Source: Oscillospiraceae bacterium
GTDB lineage: Bacteria; Bacillota; Clostridia; Oscillospirales; Oscillospiraceae
Reading direction: 5' to 3'
Length of the DNA: 64,000 nucleotides
Assembly: GCA_916988195.3 (NCBI GenBank)
Contig: CAKASQ030000017.1
Coordinates: 185,012 to 249,011 of the forward strand
Shown: positions 43,776 to 53,040 of the stretch, piece after piece
Layout: every line of letters begins with the position of its first letter
How positions within the stretch are numbered: the stretch's first letter is position 1
Notes under the pieces: generated by a model
Told to the model about the DNA's origin: nothing
What the model saw: the letters and a program-made list of their open reading frames with translations, nothing else
The model's database searches: none
Made by a program: the position numbers and the translations under genes

Positions 43776-44924
43776 CTACAGGATTCCCTTTTCCCGCAGC
43801 ACCGCGCAGATCTCACTCACGCGCGCGTCCCAGGAGCTATTACGTCCAGCCTCGATGCGCGCATCTGTGCGCTCCGGCTGGGTATCTTCCAAAGCCGCGG
43901 CGCAGGCCTGCTCAAAGCTCTTCGCGTCGTCCGCGATGTGGATGATATCGGAGAACTGCAATACCTGATCCGGCTGGCGCGTAGAGACGATGGGCTTTCC
44001 CGTGGCCAGATACTCGTAGAATTTGAGCGGGCTTACATCTTTGCTCAGAGGCCCTGCGTCAAAGAGGTTCAGACACACATCAAACTGCGCAAGATACTTT
44101 GGAAGCTCCGCGTTCGGCTTCACGCCGAGAAACCGCACGTTCGGCATCGCCCGCAGAGCGCTCAGATCGACACCAGGCTTCTCGTTTCCGATCCAGACAA
44201 ACTGCCACTCCGGCCGCGCTTTCGCCGCCTGCTCGACATAGCCATACTCAATGCACGTTTGCAGCGCACCGACGAAGCCGAAAATCGGGTGCGGGATGTC
44301 CTTCATATCCTCCGGCACGGGCTGTGGCTTTGACGCCTCAAAAAAGCGCTCGAAGTTTGCCCCGTTCGGGATGAATTTTGCCTCCGGCTGCGCCTTTTGC
44401 AGGCGTTCGGCAAGGGACTTGGCCGTTGCAAACGTCATGTCAGTCTTCGCCGCGAGCTTGAGCTCCATCTCGTCGACGAGCGCCGGGTTCATGAGCCCGC
44501 CATAGGCCGAGTGCCGGTCGACGCAGTCGTAGACGAGGCCGGAATGCGGAATCAGATCGACGCAGTCGACCGTCACAGGCGAATAGACCCAGAGAAGCGG
44601 CTTTTCGAAGCCGTGCTCCTTCATCTTTTCGCGCACGAATTTCGCGATGTTCTTCTGGTTGGCCCGGTTGATGGCCCGGCATTTGTTAAAAAACGGCAGA
44701 ACGGGTGGGAGCCGGTAGACGGTGATGTTGTCCTTGACCTTCTCCCCCGGCTGCTTCCACGCGGTCATGAGTGGCTTTGCCGTTTTGTCACGCAGAGGGG
44801 CAATGATCGTCGCCGAGGGGTCAAAATATAGAATCTCCGCGTCCGGGATCCGGCTCATGACCTGCTGCTTGCGGGTCGGGATCGGGTACCACGGGGATGT
44901 GGCAAGACACACAATCTGCTTCAT
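43776..44924 (-). CDS. Glycosyltransferase, GT-B fold
   Basis: 382 residues. The N-terminal acceptor domain (CLATSPWYPIPTRKQQVMSR) and C-terminal donor domain (GFVGALQTCIEYGYVEQAAK, VRFLGVKPNAELPKYLAQFD, SPLKFYEYLATGKPIVST) are those of the GT4/TuaH-like group. It most likely adds a sugar to a surface polymer. Its ATG overlaps the stop of the GT-CsaB fusion gene, so both belong to one transcript. Confidence 0.9.
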   Translation of the reverse strand: MKQIVCLATSPWYPIPTRKQQVMSRIPDAEILYFDPSATIIAPLRDKTAKPLMTAWKQPGEKVKDNITVYRLPPVLPFFNKCRAINRANQKNIAKFVREKMKEHGFEKPLLWVYSPVTVDCVDLIPHSGLVYDCVDRHSAYGGLMNPALVDEMELKLAAKTDMTFATAKSLAERLQKAQPEAKFIPNGANFERFFEASKPQPVPEDMKDIPHPIFGFVGALQTCIEYGYVEQAAKARPEWQFVWIGNEKPGVDLSALRAMPNVRFLGVKPNAELPKYLAQFDVCLNLFDAGPLSKDVSPLKFYEYLATGKPIVSTRQPDQVLQFSDIIHIADDAKSFEQACAAALEDTQPERTDARIEAGRNSSWDARVSEICAVLREKGIL

Positions 44925-47131
44925 CTGTCTTCCTCCAAAAGCTTTTTCGCAATCTCTTCATTCTGCGCCGCGAGCGTCCGGAGCCGGTCCACACTGTACG
45001 TGCCCGTGTCCCCGAGCGCCCCGTCAATCAGCGCGCAGAGGTTTTCCGCCGTCACATCTTCAAAATAGACGCAGTGCTTCTGGCCGATGTAGTGCATGAA
45101 GCCCGTGACCTTCGGGTCATACGACACGGCGACCAGCGGCGCGGCCACGCTCGAGGCAAAAATCAGCGCGTGCAGGCGCATGGACACGACGACCTGCATC
45201 TTTTTCATCATGCCGATGATGAGCTTTTCATCGCTCGGCGCAGACAGCATCGGGCAGGCAAACGGCAGTTCCGCCGCGACCTCCCGACTGGGCGGCAAAT
45301 CCCGCCCCGGCTCAAGCGCGAAGAAAACCGGCGTGAGGCCATACGTTTCCTTTACGTATTTCGCGCTTTCCACGAACGCCTGCTTCTTTTCCGCAAAACC
45401 GGGCCAGTCGCGCAGGACGAAGAGCGCATAGCGCCCGGCGGGGTCCATGTTGTTGCCGAGCAAAAATCCGTCAACCGCGCCCTCCAGTCCCGGCTCCAGA
45501 AGCAGCGCCGGGTCCGCCGTCACGTAGACCTTCGGCTTCGTCACGCCCATGGCCTTCAGCTCCTCGGCAGAGAGGTTCTCTCGCAGCGTGATCGCATCGA
45601 CGTTCCGGTCGATGACGCGCGCGGCGCGCTTTCGGCTGGCCTCCCCGTTTACAGGCCCGATACCGCAGCCATACATCAGAACGCGGTTTCCGGTAAGCTT
45701 TGCAAGGCGGATGCTGAGAAGGTAATAGTTGAGGCTTCTCGTGCTCGTCTGGTTCTGAATGAGGCTGCCGCCGCCGGAGATATAGAGTTTCGAGCGGCGC
45801 ATGACGGGAAGGAACGAGAAGGGATTGAAGACATAGGCCGCGCCCACATGGTGCGTCAGCCTTGTCGATTTTGGATTGTGCGAGAGCACGCAGATGGGCA
45901 TATCGGGGTCGATGTGCTGGAGCTGGCGCAAGATGGCCTTCAAAATCGCCTCGTCGCCCGCGTTGCCCTTGCCATACGCCCCGCAGATCGTCACGCCGCG
46001 GCGCTTTTCCTTTGGCCTTTGCGCCTGCCGCAGGATCGTTCTGTAAATGTCCAATTGGTGATGGACGGTCGCCTCGGCGGAGTACACTCGCTCCGCCTTT
46101 TCATAGAAGTTCTGCCCAAGCTGCTTTCGAAACGCCGGATTCTGGACGAGCCGCACCATGTAGGCGGTCAGGGTATCCACGTCTCTTGGCGTAAAAAGAA
46201 GCCCCGTCACGCCGGACTCCATCATATACGGAATGCCGCCGACCGCGGTTGCAATCGTCGCGCAGCGCATTCTCGCGCCCTCCACCAAAGCATACGGCGA
46301 GCCCTCGGAAAGAGAGGTCAGCATGTTGACGTCGATGGCGTTATAAAAGCTGTCCGTGTCCCTGACCCAGCCCGCAAAAATGACCGAGCCCGCGGGGCAC
46401 GTTTCCTCTGCCAATTGCTCCAGCATCTGCCGCTCCTCGCCGTCTCCGGCGATGATGAGCCGAATATTGGGGCAGGTTCTGCACGCGCCTGCGAAACCCC
46501 GGATGAGCGTTGCGATGTCCTTCACGGGGTTCAAGCGCGCGGCAATGCCGAAAACGACCGTGTCCGCGTCAAACGTGATACCGAGGCTTCCGAGATATTC
46601 CTCCCGCGAAAGACGCGCGGGCTTTGGCGGGAATTCCACACCGTTGTAGATGGAAAACAGCTTCTGCGGATCAAAGCCGCGCGAGATGAGCAGCTGCACC
46701 ATTGCGTCCGATACGCCGATGTGATAGTCGAACATACGAAGCGCGACGGTGTTGATCGTGCCGTAGGTGAGCCTGTGGAAGGGCCGGCCGAGATAATCAA
46801 GCCGGTAGTCCGAGTGGACGGTCGTAACGATGGGGACTTTGATCGTCCGCTTTAAAATCGCGCCGATCATATTTGCGCGCGAGCCGTGGCAGTGGACAAT
46901 GTCAAAGTGCTCGTTTTGAATCATGCCGGTCAGCGTCCGGATGCTGCTGCGCACGCCGGAATCCAGCACCAACGTATCAATGCCCATGGCCATCGCGTCG
47001 TCCGCGAACGCGCCCGCCGTGAAGCAGACCAGCCGCACCTGCTGCGTCCGCCCCAGCCCTTCGAGCAGCGATAACACATGCGTTTTTGCACCTCCGACGT
47101 CGCCGCCGGAGATCAGATGGATAATTTTCAT
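44921..47131 (-). CDS. Fusion of a GT4 glycosyltransferase and a CsaB-type pyruvyl transferase
   Basis: 736 residues. Residues 1-370 form a GT4 glycosyltransferase (IIHLISGGDVGGAKTHVLSL, FGIAARLNPVKDIATLI, SEGSPYALVEGARMRC). Residues 385-736 form a polysaccharide pyruvyl transferase like CsaB (ICGAYGKGNAGDEAILKAIL, LYISGGGSLIQNQTSTRSLN, VSMRLHALIFASSVAAPLVA). CsaB puts pyruvate on the wall polymer that SLH domains bind. The start at 47131 has GGGAG upstream. It is coupled by ATGA to the next glycosyltransferase. Confidence 0.93.
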   Translation of the reverse strand: MKIIHLISGGDVGGAKTHVLSLLEGLGRTQQVRLVCFTAGAFADDAMAMGIDTLVLDSGVRSSIRTLTGMIQNEHFDIVHCHGSRANMIGAILKRTIKVPIVTTVHSDYRLDYLGRPFHRLTYGTINTVALRMFDYHIGVSDAMVQLLISRGFDPQKLFSIYNGVEFPPKPARLSREEYLGSLGITFDADTVVFGIAARLNPVKDIATLIRGFAGACRTCPNIRLIIAGDGEERQMLEQLAEETCPAGSVIFAGWVRDTDSFYNAIDVNMLTSLSEGSPYALVEGARMRCATIATAVGGIPYMMESGVTGLLFTPRDVDTLTAYMVRLVQNPAFRKQLGQNFYEKAERVYSAEATVHHQLDIYRTILRQAQRPKEKRRGVTICGAYGKGNAGDEAILKAILRQLQHIDPDMPICVLSHNPKSTRLTHHVGAAYVFNPFSFLPVMRRSKLYISGGGSLIQNQTSTRSLNYYLLSIRLAKLTGNRVLMYGCGIGPVNGEASRKRAARVIDRNVDAITLRENLSAEELKAMGVTKPKVYVTADPALLLEPGLEGAVDGFLLGNNMDPAGRYALFVLRDWPGFAEKKQAFVESAKYVKETYGLTPVFFALEPGRDLPPSREVAAELPFACPMLSAPSDEKLIIGMMKKMQVVVSMRLHALIFASSVAAPLVAVSYDPKVTGFMHYIGQKHCVYFEDVTAENLCALIDGALGDTGTYSVDRLRTLAAQNEEIAKKLLEEDR

Positions 47132-47210
47132 AAAAACTCCCAAAGTCCAAACTGACTCTTGTTTCTTGCTGTGTTTTAGGATAAAATACCCTATGCGCAA
47201 ACTTGTAAAC

Positions 47211-47239
47211 ATTATAGTCTATTTTGCGCGCAGAATCAA
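47211..47239 (-). promoter_or_regulatory. Promoter of the GT-CsaB operon
   Basis: Minus-strand TTGATT (47234-47239) and TATAAT (47211-47216) are 17 bp apart. The plus-strand DUF4330 gene starts 28 bp beyond. Confidence 0.82.
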
Positions 47240-47266
47240 CCAAATCCAAAGGTACTGGAGGCACGT

Positions 47267-47731
47267 ATGAAAATTATTGATGAAAAGGGCCGTCTGTTCG
47301 GCAAGATCAATCTGATCGACCTGCTCGTTCTCGTTCTGGTCGTGGCTGTTGTGCTGGCTGTGGGCTGGAAGCTTGTCGGCAAGAAGGCCGCCGCGTCGGT
47401 TTCCAATAACAACCATGAAATCACGTTTACCGTCCTCTTCGAGGACCAGCCCATCGAAGTCGCCGAGTTTGCCGAGACGCAGATTGGAAAGCAGATCGTG
47501 AACAACGCCAAGCTCGTCTCCGCTGAGATTACCGGCTGCGAAGCCGTCTCCTCCATCCGCACGCTCGGGCACAGCGACCTCTCCATCACCATTCGGGCCA
47601 CCGGAACGTTCTCCGGCAATGTCTGGCAGGTCGGCAGTCAGGAGGTCCGCGTGGGCTACGAATATATTCTCAAGACGAGCGAGTTTGAGCTGACCGGCAT
47701 CATCTCCGGCATGGAGGCAGACAATGGCTGA
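47267..47731 (+). CDS. DUF4330-family membrane-anchored protein
   Basis: 154 residues: a short cytoplasmic start (MKIIDEKGRLFGKINLIDLL), one membrane helix (about 20-37) and an extracellular beta domain. The layout matches DUF4330 proteins, which are common beside polysaccharide genes in Firmicutes. A GGAGG precedes the start. It overlaps the O-antigen-ligase-like gene by 8 bp, so the two probably act together. Confidence 0.85.
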   Translation: MKIIDEKGRLFGKINLIDLLVLVLVVAVVLAVGWKLVGKKAAASVSNNNHEITFTVLFEDQPIEVAEFAETQIGKQIVNNAKLVSAEITGCEAVSSIRTLGHSDLSITIRATGTFSGNVWQVGSQEVRVGYEYILKTSEFELTGIISGMEADNG

Positions 47732-49313
47732 GCTTCTGCGAGGCTGTATGCTGTACCGCTGGACGCTGGCGATTTTATCGTGGTGCGCGCGCGTAGCAGA
47801 AGGAAGCCGGGTGCGGCGGGGATGCGCTTCGTGCTGGCGCTCGAGTAAGGTAGCCGCGTGGTTCTCGCGCCGCCTTTCGTCCGGTACAAGCGCGCTCGAC
47901 GAGAGCGGAACGAACAAGCTTCTTACCCGCTGCAACGAGCGCCTATCCCAAAAAGGGACAAGCTGGATAGAAAGCTCCGTGCTCTATCAGGTCTACCGCG
48001 CGGTTTTCACCTGCGGGCGCAATAGCCGCACGTTCGGCTGGCTCTTCTCCGGCGGCATGACGGCGATCTTGCTCTTTGCCATCGGGCTTTACGTTCTCAT
48101 CGACTACGTGCTGCGCGACATTCTGTCCATCCCGGTGGTGTCCTCTGTGTGGGACGAGGCGCTGCTTCTTTTCTGCGTTCTCTGGATCATCTGGGAGCGC
48201 AAAAAGGCCGCTTCCCCCATCGCGCCGAAGCTCAATCCGCTCGACCTTCCGGTAGCCGTCTTTCTCACGGTCTGCTTCGTCCTTCTGTGCGTCGTCTGCC
48301 CGTACACATCCATTCAGATTGCTGGCTTCCGCGCGACGTGCCAGTATCTGCTCTGGTTCTACCTTGTCACAAGGCTCATCCGGAACGACCGCGACTGCAT
48401 GACGCTGTACCTGACGCTGGTGTCTTTATCCTTCGTCCTGTCTCTTCACGGCATTTATCAGTATATTACGAAAGCGCCGATGCCGTCTAACTGGGTGGCG
48501 CAGGCGGAGACCGCCGTCCGGACGCGGGTCTACTCCATTTTCGGCAGTCCCAACATCATGGGCGACTTCATGGTACTCTTCGTCCCGATGACGACAGCGC
48601 TGGCCTATTACGCGGAAAAGCCCTCGCAGAAGCTCTTCGCGTGGCTCGCAACGTTCTGCATGTGCTTCGCGTGCCTGTTTACGATGTCGCGCGCCGCGTG
48701 GGTCGCGATGGCGGTTGCGATCATTCTCTTTATCCTGCTCGTCGACCGCAGGCTCTTTTTGCTGCTGGCGGCGGGGCTCGCGCTTCTGGTGCTCATTCCG
48801 TTTGTTCGCACGCGCATCGGCTTTCTCTTCACGCAGGACTTCATTGACGCGAACACCAACGGCGGCCGCGGCGGCAGATGGCCGCTTGGTCTGGAGCTGC
48901 TGCAGGCCTACGGCGTCTGGACGGGCGTGGGGCACGGCATGTTCGGCGGCGCGGTCGCGATGCAGAACCAGGTGCTCGATTACGTGCAGTATTTCTATCT
49001 CGATAACTACTATCTCAAAACCCTCGTGGAAACCGGCTATCTCGGGTTAGCGGGCTTCATCATCATGCTGCTCGGCATGATCGCGGCCTCCTGCCGGAGC
49101 ATCTGCAGAACCGGTGCGCAGTGGAAGAAAAAGTCCAGCCGGAATTATCCGCTCGTGTGCGGCATGTTCTGCGGTCTGCTCGGCGTTCTGGTGCACTGCT
49201 TCTTTGAAAATATTTTCGAAGAACCGTATATGATGGTCTACTTCTGGGCCATCGCCGCGATGATCGTCTATTTTGGCTTCCTGCGGAAAAACGAAAAGGA
49301 GGCACACACATGA
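47724..49313 (+). CDS. O-antigen ligase-like polysaccharide polymerase/ligase
   Basis: 529 residues with about 11 membrane helices in the C-terminal 440 residues. The Wzy/WaaL signature loop is present (IFGSPNIMGDFMVLFVPM and a large loop with GRGGRWPLGLELLQAYGVWTGVGHGMFG). It likely ligates or polymerises surface glycans outside the membrane. The N-terminal 90 residues are basic, with many Arg and Cys. It is the middle gene of a three-gene coupled run. Confidence 0.9.
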   Translation: MAELLRGCMLYRWTLAILSWCARVAEGSRVRRGCASCWRSSKVAAWFSRRLSSGTSALDESGTNKLLTRCNERLSQKGTSWIESSVLYQVYRAVFTCGRNSRTFGWLFSGGMTAILLFAIGLYVLIDYVLRDILSIPVVSSVWDEALLLFCVLWIIWERKKAASPIAPKLNPLDLPVAVFLTVCFVLLCVVCPYTSIQIAGFRATCQYLLWFYLVTRLIRNDRDCMTLYLTLVSLSFVLSLHGIYQYITKAPMPSNWVAQAETAVRTRVYSIFGSPNIMGDFMVLFVPMTTALAYYAEKPSQKLFAWLATFCMCFACLFTMSRAAWVAMAVAIILFILLVDRRLFLLLAAGLALLVLIPFVRTRIGFLFTQDFIDANTNGGRGGRWPLGLELLQAYGVWTGVGHGMFGGAVAMQNQVLDYVQYFYLDNYYLKTLVETGYLGLAGFIIMLLGMIAASCRSICRTGAQWKKKSSRNYPLVCGMFCGLLGVLVHCFFENIFEEPYMMVYFWAIAAMIVYFGFLRKNEKEAHT

Positions 49314-49708
49314 CGCAGCTGATTCTGGCCTATAATTTCCCCGCTAAGCACCTGTCGAAGCTCCGCATGGCGGCGATGAAGCTGGGGGTAAAAGTCCGGC
49401 CGGTTGAAAAGCGGGAGTATCTGCAAAGCCTCGGCTCGTTTACAGGCGCGCTCGGAACATTTGAAAGCGTGTATGACGGCAAAAACTTTCCGGAGCTCAT
49501 GCTCGTCCTCTGCGGCTTTTCGCAGCCGATGGTAAACGCGTTTCTGACGCTTTTAAAAGCGATGCGCCTACCCGCCATTCCCCTTAAGGCTGTGCTGACC
49601 GAGACGAATCAGGGCTGGAACTCCTTAGAGCTCCATGATGAGCTTTTAAAAGAGCACGAAGCCCTGAAAAAAGGCAAGCCCTTGCACGAGCAGGAGCCTT
49701 CCGAATAA
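49310..49708 (+). CDS. DUF3783-family small protein
   Basis: 132 residues. It begins MTQLILAYNFPAKHLSKLRM, with the conserved FPELMLVLCGFS and FLTLLKAMRLPAIPLKAVLT segments of DUF3783. It is soluble and has no signal. Its ATG overlaps the ligase stop (ATGA). The function is unknown. Confidence 0.85.
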   Translation: MTQLILAYNFPAKHLSKLRMAAMKLGVKVRPVEKREYLQSLGSFTGALGTFESVYDGKNFPELMLVLCGFSQPMVNAFLTLLKAMRLPAIPLKAVLTETNQGWNSLELHDELLKEHEALKKGKPLHEQEPSE

Positions 49709-49709
49709 C

Positions 49710-49747
49710 AGCAAAACGCATCCGCCGTCTGGCGGATGCGTTTTGCT
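49710..49747. terminator. Bidirectional terminator
   Basis: A perfect 17-bp stem (AGCAAAACGCATCCGCC with its complement, loop GTCT) separates two convergent genes. The A and T runs within the stem allow termination on both strands. Confidence 0.93.
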
Positions 49748-49750
49748 CGC

Positions 49751-50173
49751 TCATTTTTCGTTTGCCTCATCGTTCCACACAGGCTTCACGTTATCGTAAT
49801 AGGGAATATCGACCGTCTTTTCGTAAGTCTGAACCGAGCCGTCGCTTAAAATCTCATACAGCGTCTCGCCGATCAGGAAAGCCGAACATCCGTGAAGCTC
49901 CTCTGGGCTCTCCGCTGTGAGCGTAAGCCGGTTCTCATCGACCCGCACGTAGCGCCCAAGCTCCAGAATCTCTCCCGCCAGATACAGGCAGTAATATCCG
50001 TCGTCCCGCATTGCAAGCCGGTAAAGCGTACCTCCCTCCTGCCGCGCATACGTCCCCTTGACGATCGGCGCTTCCGGCGGTTTCTGATTGTTAATGATCA
50101 TCTGCGCGTACAGCAGCACATTGAGCGCCGCCGAGGCCGCAAAAAGCCAGATCCAGAGCCTTGTATGCTTCAT
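49751..50173 (-). CDS. Membrane-anchored protein, unknown function
   Basis: 140 residues: a basic start, one helix (WIWLFAASAALNVLLYAQMI) and an extracellular domain of about 105 residues with Tyr-rich beta strands. AAAGGAGG precedes the ATG. It follows a lipoprotein gene by 30 bp. I do not recognise the family. Confidence 0.75.
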   Translation of the reverse strand: MKHTRLWIWLFAASAALNVLLYAQMIINNQKPPEAPIVKGTYARQEGGTLYRLAMRDDGYYCLYLAGEILELGRYVRVDENRLTLTAESPEELHGCSAFLIGETLYEILSDGSVQTYEKTVDIPYYDNVKPVWNDEANEK

Positions 50174-50203
50174 CGCAGATTCCTCCTTTTTCAGCCGCCT
50201 CGA

Positions 50204-51688
50204 TCATCCGTTGCCCAGAGGCAGCGCGGCAGCCTCCACGGCGGATTCATAGCGGTACCGGCCATAGAGGAACGTAACGGTATAGGTTTTGGACTTCTGG
50301 ACGTTCGCGTAATTCACATCGTCGGGACTATAGTAGTCGACCGTGTAGGTCACGGTATTGCCGTCAACGCTCTTTTCGCGCAGCTTTGCAAGGCTGTCTC
50401 CGCCAAAGCCGGATACCGTTGGAACGACAATCTCATCTGTCGCCGCGTCATAGTTTTTGCTCTTTGAGATATCGAGAGAATAGCCCTTCATGTATTGAGA
50501 CAGTGTGTGCTCTATCATTCCCTGCGTGATGTGATACATCTTATCCTGCTTCTCATACGTCGCCTCCAACTCCTGCTTCGGCGTGAGCAGCAGGAACATG
50601 AGCCACAGCTGCTCGGGCGTCAGATCCTTCGGCCGATCAAAGGTAAACGGCGCAGACGTCATGCCGAGCTCGAGCGTATGGACAAGGGAGACAAGATACG
50701 AATCCGTCAGCTTTGATGCGTCAACCTTCCAGTCTGACAAGTCGCTTCCGAACGTCGGAACGAGGCTCACATCCGCCCACACGCCGCACTCCGGGCGATA
50801 GCGAAGCTCGAGCCAGTAGCTCGTCTCACCTTGCAGCTCCAGCACAAACTGGTCGTTTTCGTCAAACGAAACCGTCACCCGGTACGCGTCGTCCAGCACA
50901 ACCTTCCAAGCTTCCTTGTTTTCCTCCAGAGTCTTTTTAAAGCTGTTCAGCGCCTGCGCGCCCCAAGCTTTGAAGGTCTTGTTCGCCTGCGCGTCCATGT
51001 TATCGTCAAAATAGTACCCGTCGTAGCGCTTGTCAAATTTCGCCCCTTCGACCAGACTCTCGATCTCCGCCGAAGCATTTGCGCTCCCCGCATTCGTGCC
51101 GGGCGTATAGACGCTCGCGCCGTCCGCGTTCAGGCGGATGGAAAGCTCCTGATAGCGGTCGGTGTGCGAAAGGACGCAGAAATATTCGTCGAGCGAGTTT
51201 TGGTATAGGTTCAGCCTGAAATCGTCTGCGTCAAAGTAATCGGAAATGCCGAGTGCGGCATTGTCCCAGTTCTGGAACAAAAAGTCCTCCAACCGGCTTT
51301 TGAGAAGCGCCTCAGTAAAGAAGTTGTTGTATTCCTCGTCTGCCGCCCAGATTGTGCTTTCCTCGACAGCCTGTTCGATGCGGAGCCTGCGCTTCTGCTC
51401 CTCGGTGAGCTCCGGCTCTTCCTCGGGCTTTTCTTCCTCATCGGGCTTCTGCTCGTCAGCGGGCTTTTCCGCATCGTCCGGATTCTTGGGCGTATCGTCC
51501 GGGCTTTCCGGGGTCACGTCCGGTTGTTCCTCCTTCGTGGGGTTCTCTTCCGGCTTGGTCTGGTTTTCCTCCTGCTCGGTCTGCCCCTGCTCGGGCTGGG
51601 CCGGCGTATCGCTTTTTTTCGTGCAGCCGGTCAAAAGCGACGCGGCCATCGTCAGCGCCAGAAACAGCGCAATCCATCTTCTTTTCAT
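50204..51688 (-). CDS. Large lipoprotein with acidic linker
   Basis: 494 residues. The signal peptide MKRRWIALFLALTMAASLLT ends in the lipobox LLTGC. A long Pro/Glu/Lys/Asp linker (about 25-100) holds the domain away from the membrane. The folded part begins near TEEQKRRLRIEQAVEEST and shows no motif that I can name. AAAGGAG precedes the ATG. It is upstream of the 140-residue gene on the same strand. Confidence 0.8.
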   Translation of the reverse strand: MKRRWIALFLALTMAASLLTGCTKKSDTPAQPEQGQTEQEENQTKPEENPTKEEQPDVTPESPDDTPKNPDDAEKPADEQKPDEEEKPEEEPELTEEQKRRLRIEQAVEESTIWAADEEYNNFFTEALLKSRLEDFLFQNWDNAALGISDYFDADDFRLNLYQNSLDEYFCVLSHTDRYQELSIRLNADGASVYTPGTNAGSANASAEIESLVEGAKFDKRYDGYYFDDNMDAQANKTFKAWGAQALNSFKKTLEENKEAWKVVLDDAYRVTVSFDENDQFVLELQGETSYWLELRYRPECGVWADVSLVPTFGSDLSDWKVDASKLTDSYLVSLVHTLELGMTSAPFTFDRPKDLTPEQLWLMFLLLTPKQELEATYEKQDKMYHITQGMIEHTLSQYMKGYSLDISKSKNYDAATDEIVVPTVSGFGGDSLAKLREKSVDGNTVTYTVDYYSPDDVNYANVQKSKTYTVTFLYGRYRYESAVEAAALPLGNG

Positions 51689-51729
51689 GTCCGTTCTCCT
51701 TTCAGGCTTTCATTGATATCTCTGGTTTT

Positions 51730-51893
51730 TAGGGTGTATCTGAAAACTCACGATGTGACCGGCAGCGAGGGATTTTTGCGTTGCGCAAGACATTTTTTTG
51801 CAGGAATACTGACGTATTTCAAGGAAAAATGACGCGGCGCACCGCTAAAAGGCCCGCTGTCCGGGTGCGTTGGGAGTTTTCAGATACACCCTA
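51730..51893. mobile_element. MITE with 18-bp inverted repeats and TA duplication
   Basis: GGGTGTATCTGAAAACTC (51732-51749) and its exact complement (51874-51891) bound a 160-bp element, flanked on each side by TA. A TA target duplication is typical of IS630/mariner-type transposition. No transposase is inside. The interior is related to the tandem repeats at 28406-28612. Confidence 0.85.
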
Positions 51894-51911
51894 GACGCAC
51901 CGGAAGCCGCT

Positions 51912-52910
51912 TCAGTTCCCAGGCGCGAAAAATTGCGCAAAAAACGCGTGCGCGTCTTGCCCAAGCTCCTCGTTTGAATCGCCCTTCGTTACATAGAATT
52001 TGCATTCCTCGGTCGCGGAATCGAGCGCCGGATAGGCCGTATCCCGCGCAGACACAAACCGCTCGGTCAGCTCCGCTGACATTCTGCCGTCTACCACCGG
52101 CGCTTGGCTTCCCGTTTCCTCGATCCACTCCGGCTCCTCATCCGGAAACACCTGACTGTATCCCGCGAACGGAGTCTCCTCGTCATAGTCTATACCGAAC
52201 CGCTCCATCAGAACGGGGACGATTTTCCCATCTTCGTTTGCAAAGCGCCAGTATTCCCCGCCGCCATTGCACAAAACGCCGTCTATTTCGGCGCTTTTGT
52301 TGTTGTAGCAGCTGAACATCCAGAACGCCTCCCCGGTTTCCGCGTCCCGCCGCGCGCAGATCGCGCCATAATACAGGTCAAACGGCAGCACGCGGACATC
52401 CAGCGCAACATACGCGCTGTCGCAGAGGATTTCCTGATGCTCGTCGGGGATGACCGTCCCAGTCGTCGGAATGACGCAGTCGCCCGCATCCGTCGGTATT
52501 GCCCAGTTCCAACTGAGAAGCTCTGTCAGGCTCTTGACTGTACCATCTTCGATCGTAAAAATCGCGAAGATCATCATCGCCGTCGCCACGCCGTGGTACA
52601 CAATGAGCTCTGGCACACCATTCTGGTCAAGGTCTGCCATCTGCAAAATCGGCCTTGCGAACATGAAATCCAGCGGCAGCCGCCGGTCTTCTCCGAGAAA
52701 ATACGCGTCGTAAATTTCCGCGTACTTTGCCCACTGCCCGGGCTCGATCGGAGAAATCCCGTTCTCCTGCGCCGGTTCTTCCGTTGGCGTTTCCACCTGT
52801 ATCACGGCTTCCTCCGCAGCCTGCGCCTCGTCCGGTACCTGCGCCGTCTTCCCGCACCCGGAGAGCAGCAGCGATGCAAGAAGCAGCCACGCGCCCCATT
52901 CTTTCCGCAT
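51912..52910 (-). CDS. Lipoprotein, unknown function
   Basis: 332 residues. The signal peptide ends in the lipobox LLLSGC, followed by a Glu/Pro/Thr linker. The mature part has the block ILQMADLDQNGVPELIVYHG, an FG-GAP/EF-hand-like calcium-binding loop seen in secreted Clostridial proteins. GGAGGAAGGG precedes the ATG. The MITE at 51730 separates it from the other lipoprotein gene downstream. Confidence 0.8.
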   Translation of the reverse strand: MRKEWGAWLLLASLLLSGCGKTAQVPDEAQAAEEAVIQVETPTEEPAQENGISPIEPGQWAKYAEIYDAYFLGEDRRLPLDFMFARPILQMADLDQNGVPELIVYHGVATAMMIFAIFTIEDGTVKSLTELLSWNWAIPTDAGDCVIPTTGTVIPDEHQEILCDSAYVALDVRVLPFDLYYGAICARRDAETGEAFWMFSCYNNKSAEIDGVLCNGGGEYWRFANEDGKIVPVLMERFGIDYDEETPFAGYSQVFPDEEPEWIEETGSQAPVVDGRMSAELTERFVSARDTAYPALDSATEECKFYVTKGDSNEELGQDAHAFFAQFFAPGN

Positions 52911-53000
52911 TTCCCCTTCCTCCTTTGAACCCAGTATACCATACCTTCCGGATATTTCCGGGAAATTTAAGAATTCCTAAGAATTGCGCGGCATGGAGGC

Positions 53001-53035
53001 GAAAAACGCCCTGCGGAAAAAGACCGCAGAGCGTT
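53001..53035 (-). terminator. Terminator of the radical SAM-thyX operon
   Basis: Minus-strand ACGCTCTGCGG / CCGCAGGGCGT stem followed by TTTTCG, 6 bp after the thyX stop. Confidence 0.9.
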
Positions 53036-53040
53036 CTATT

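Noticed and set aside
44897..46855. 652-codon plus-strand frame opposite the GT-CsaB gene
   Set aside because: An antisense shadow, low in plausible domains and entirely covered by a well-supported gene.
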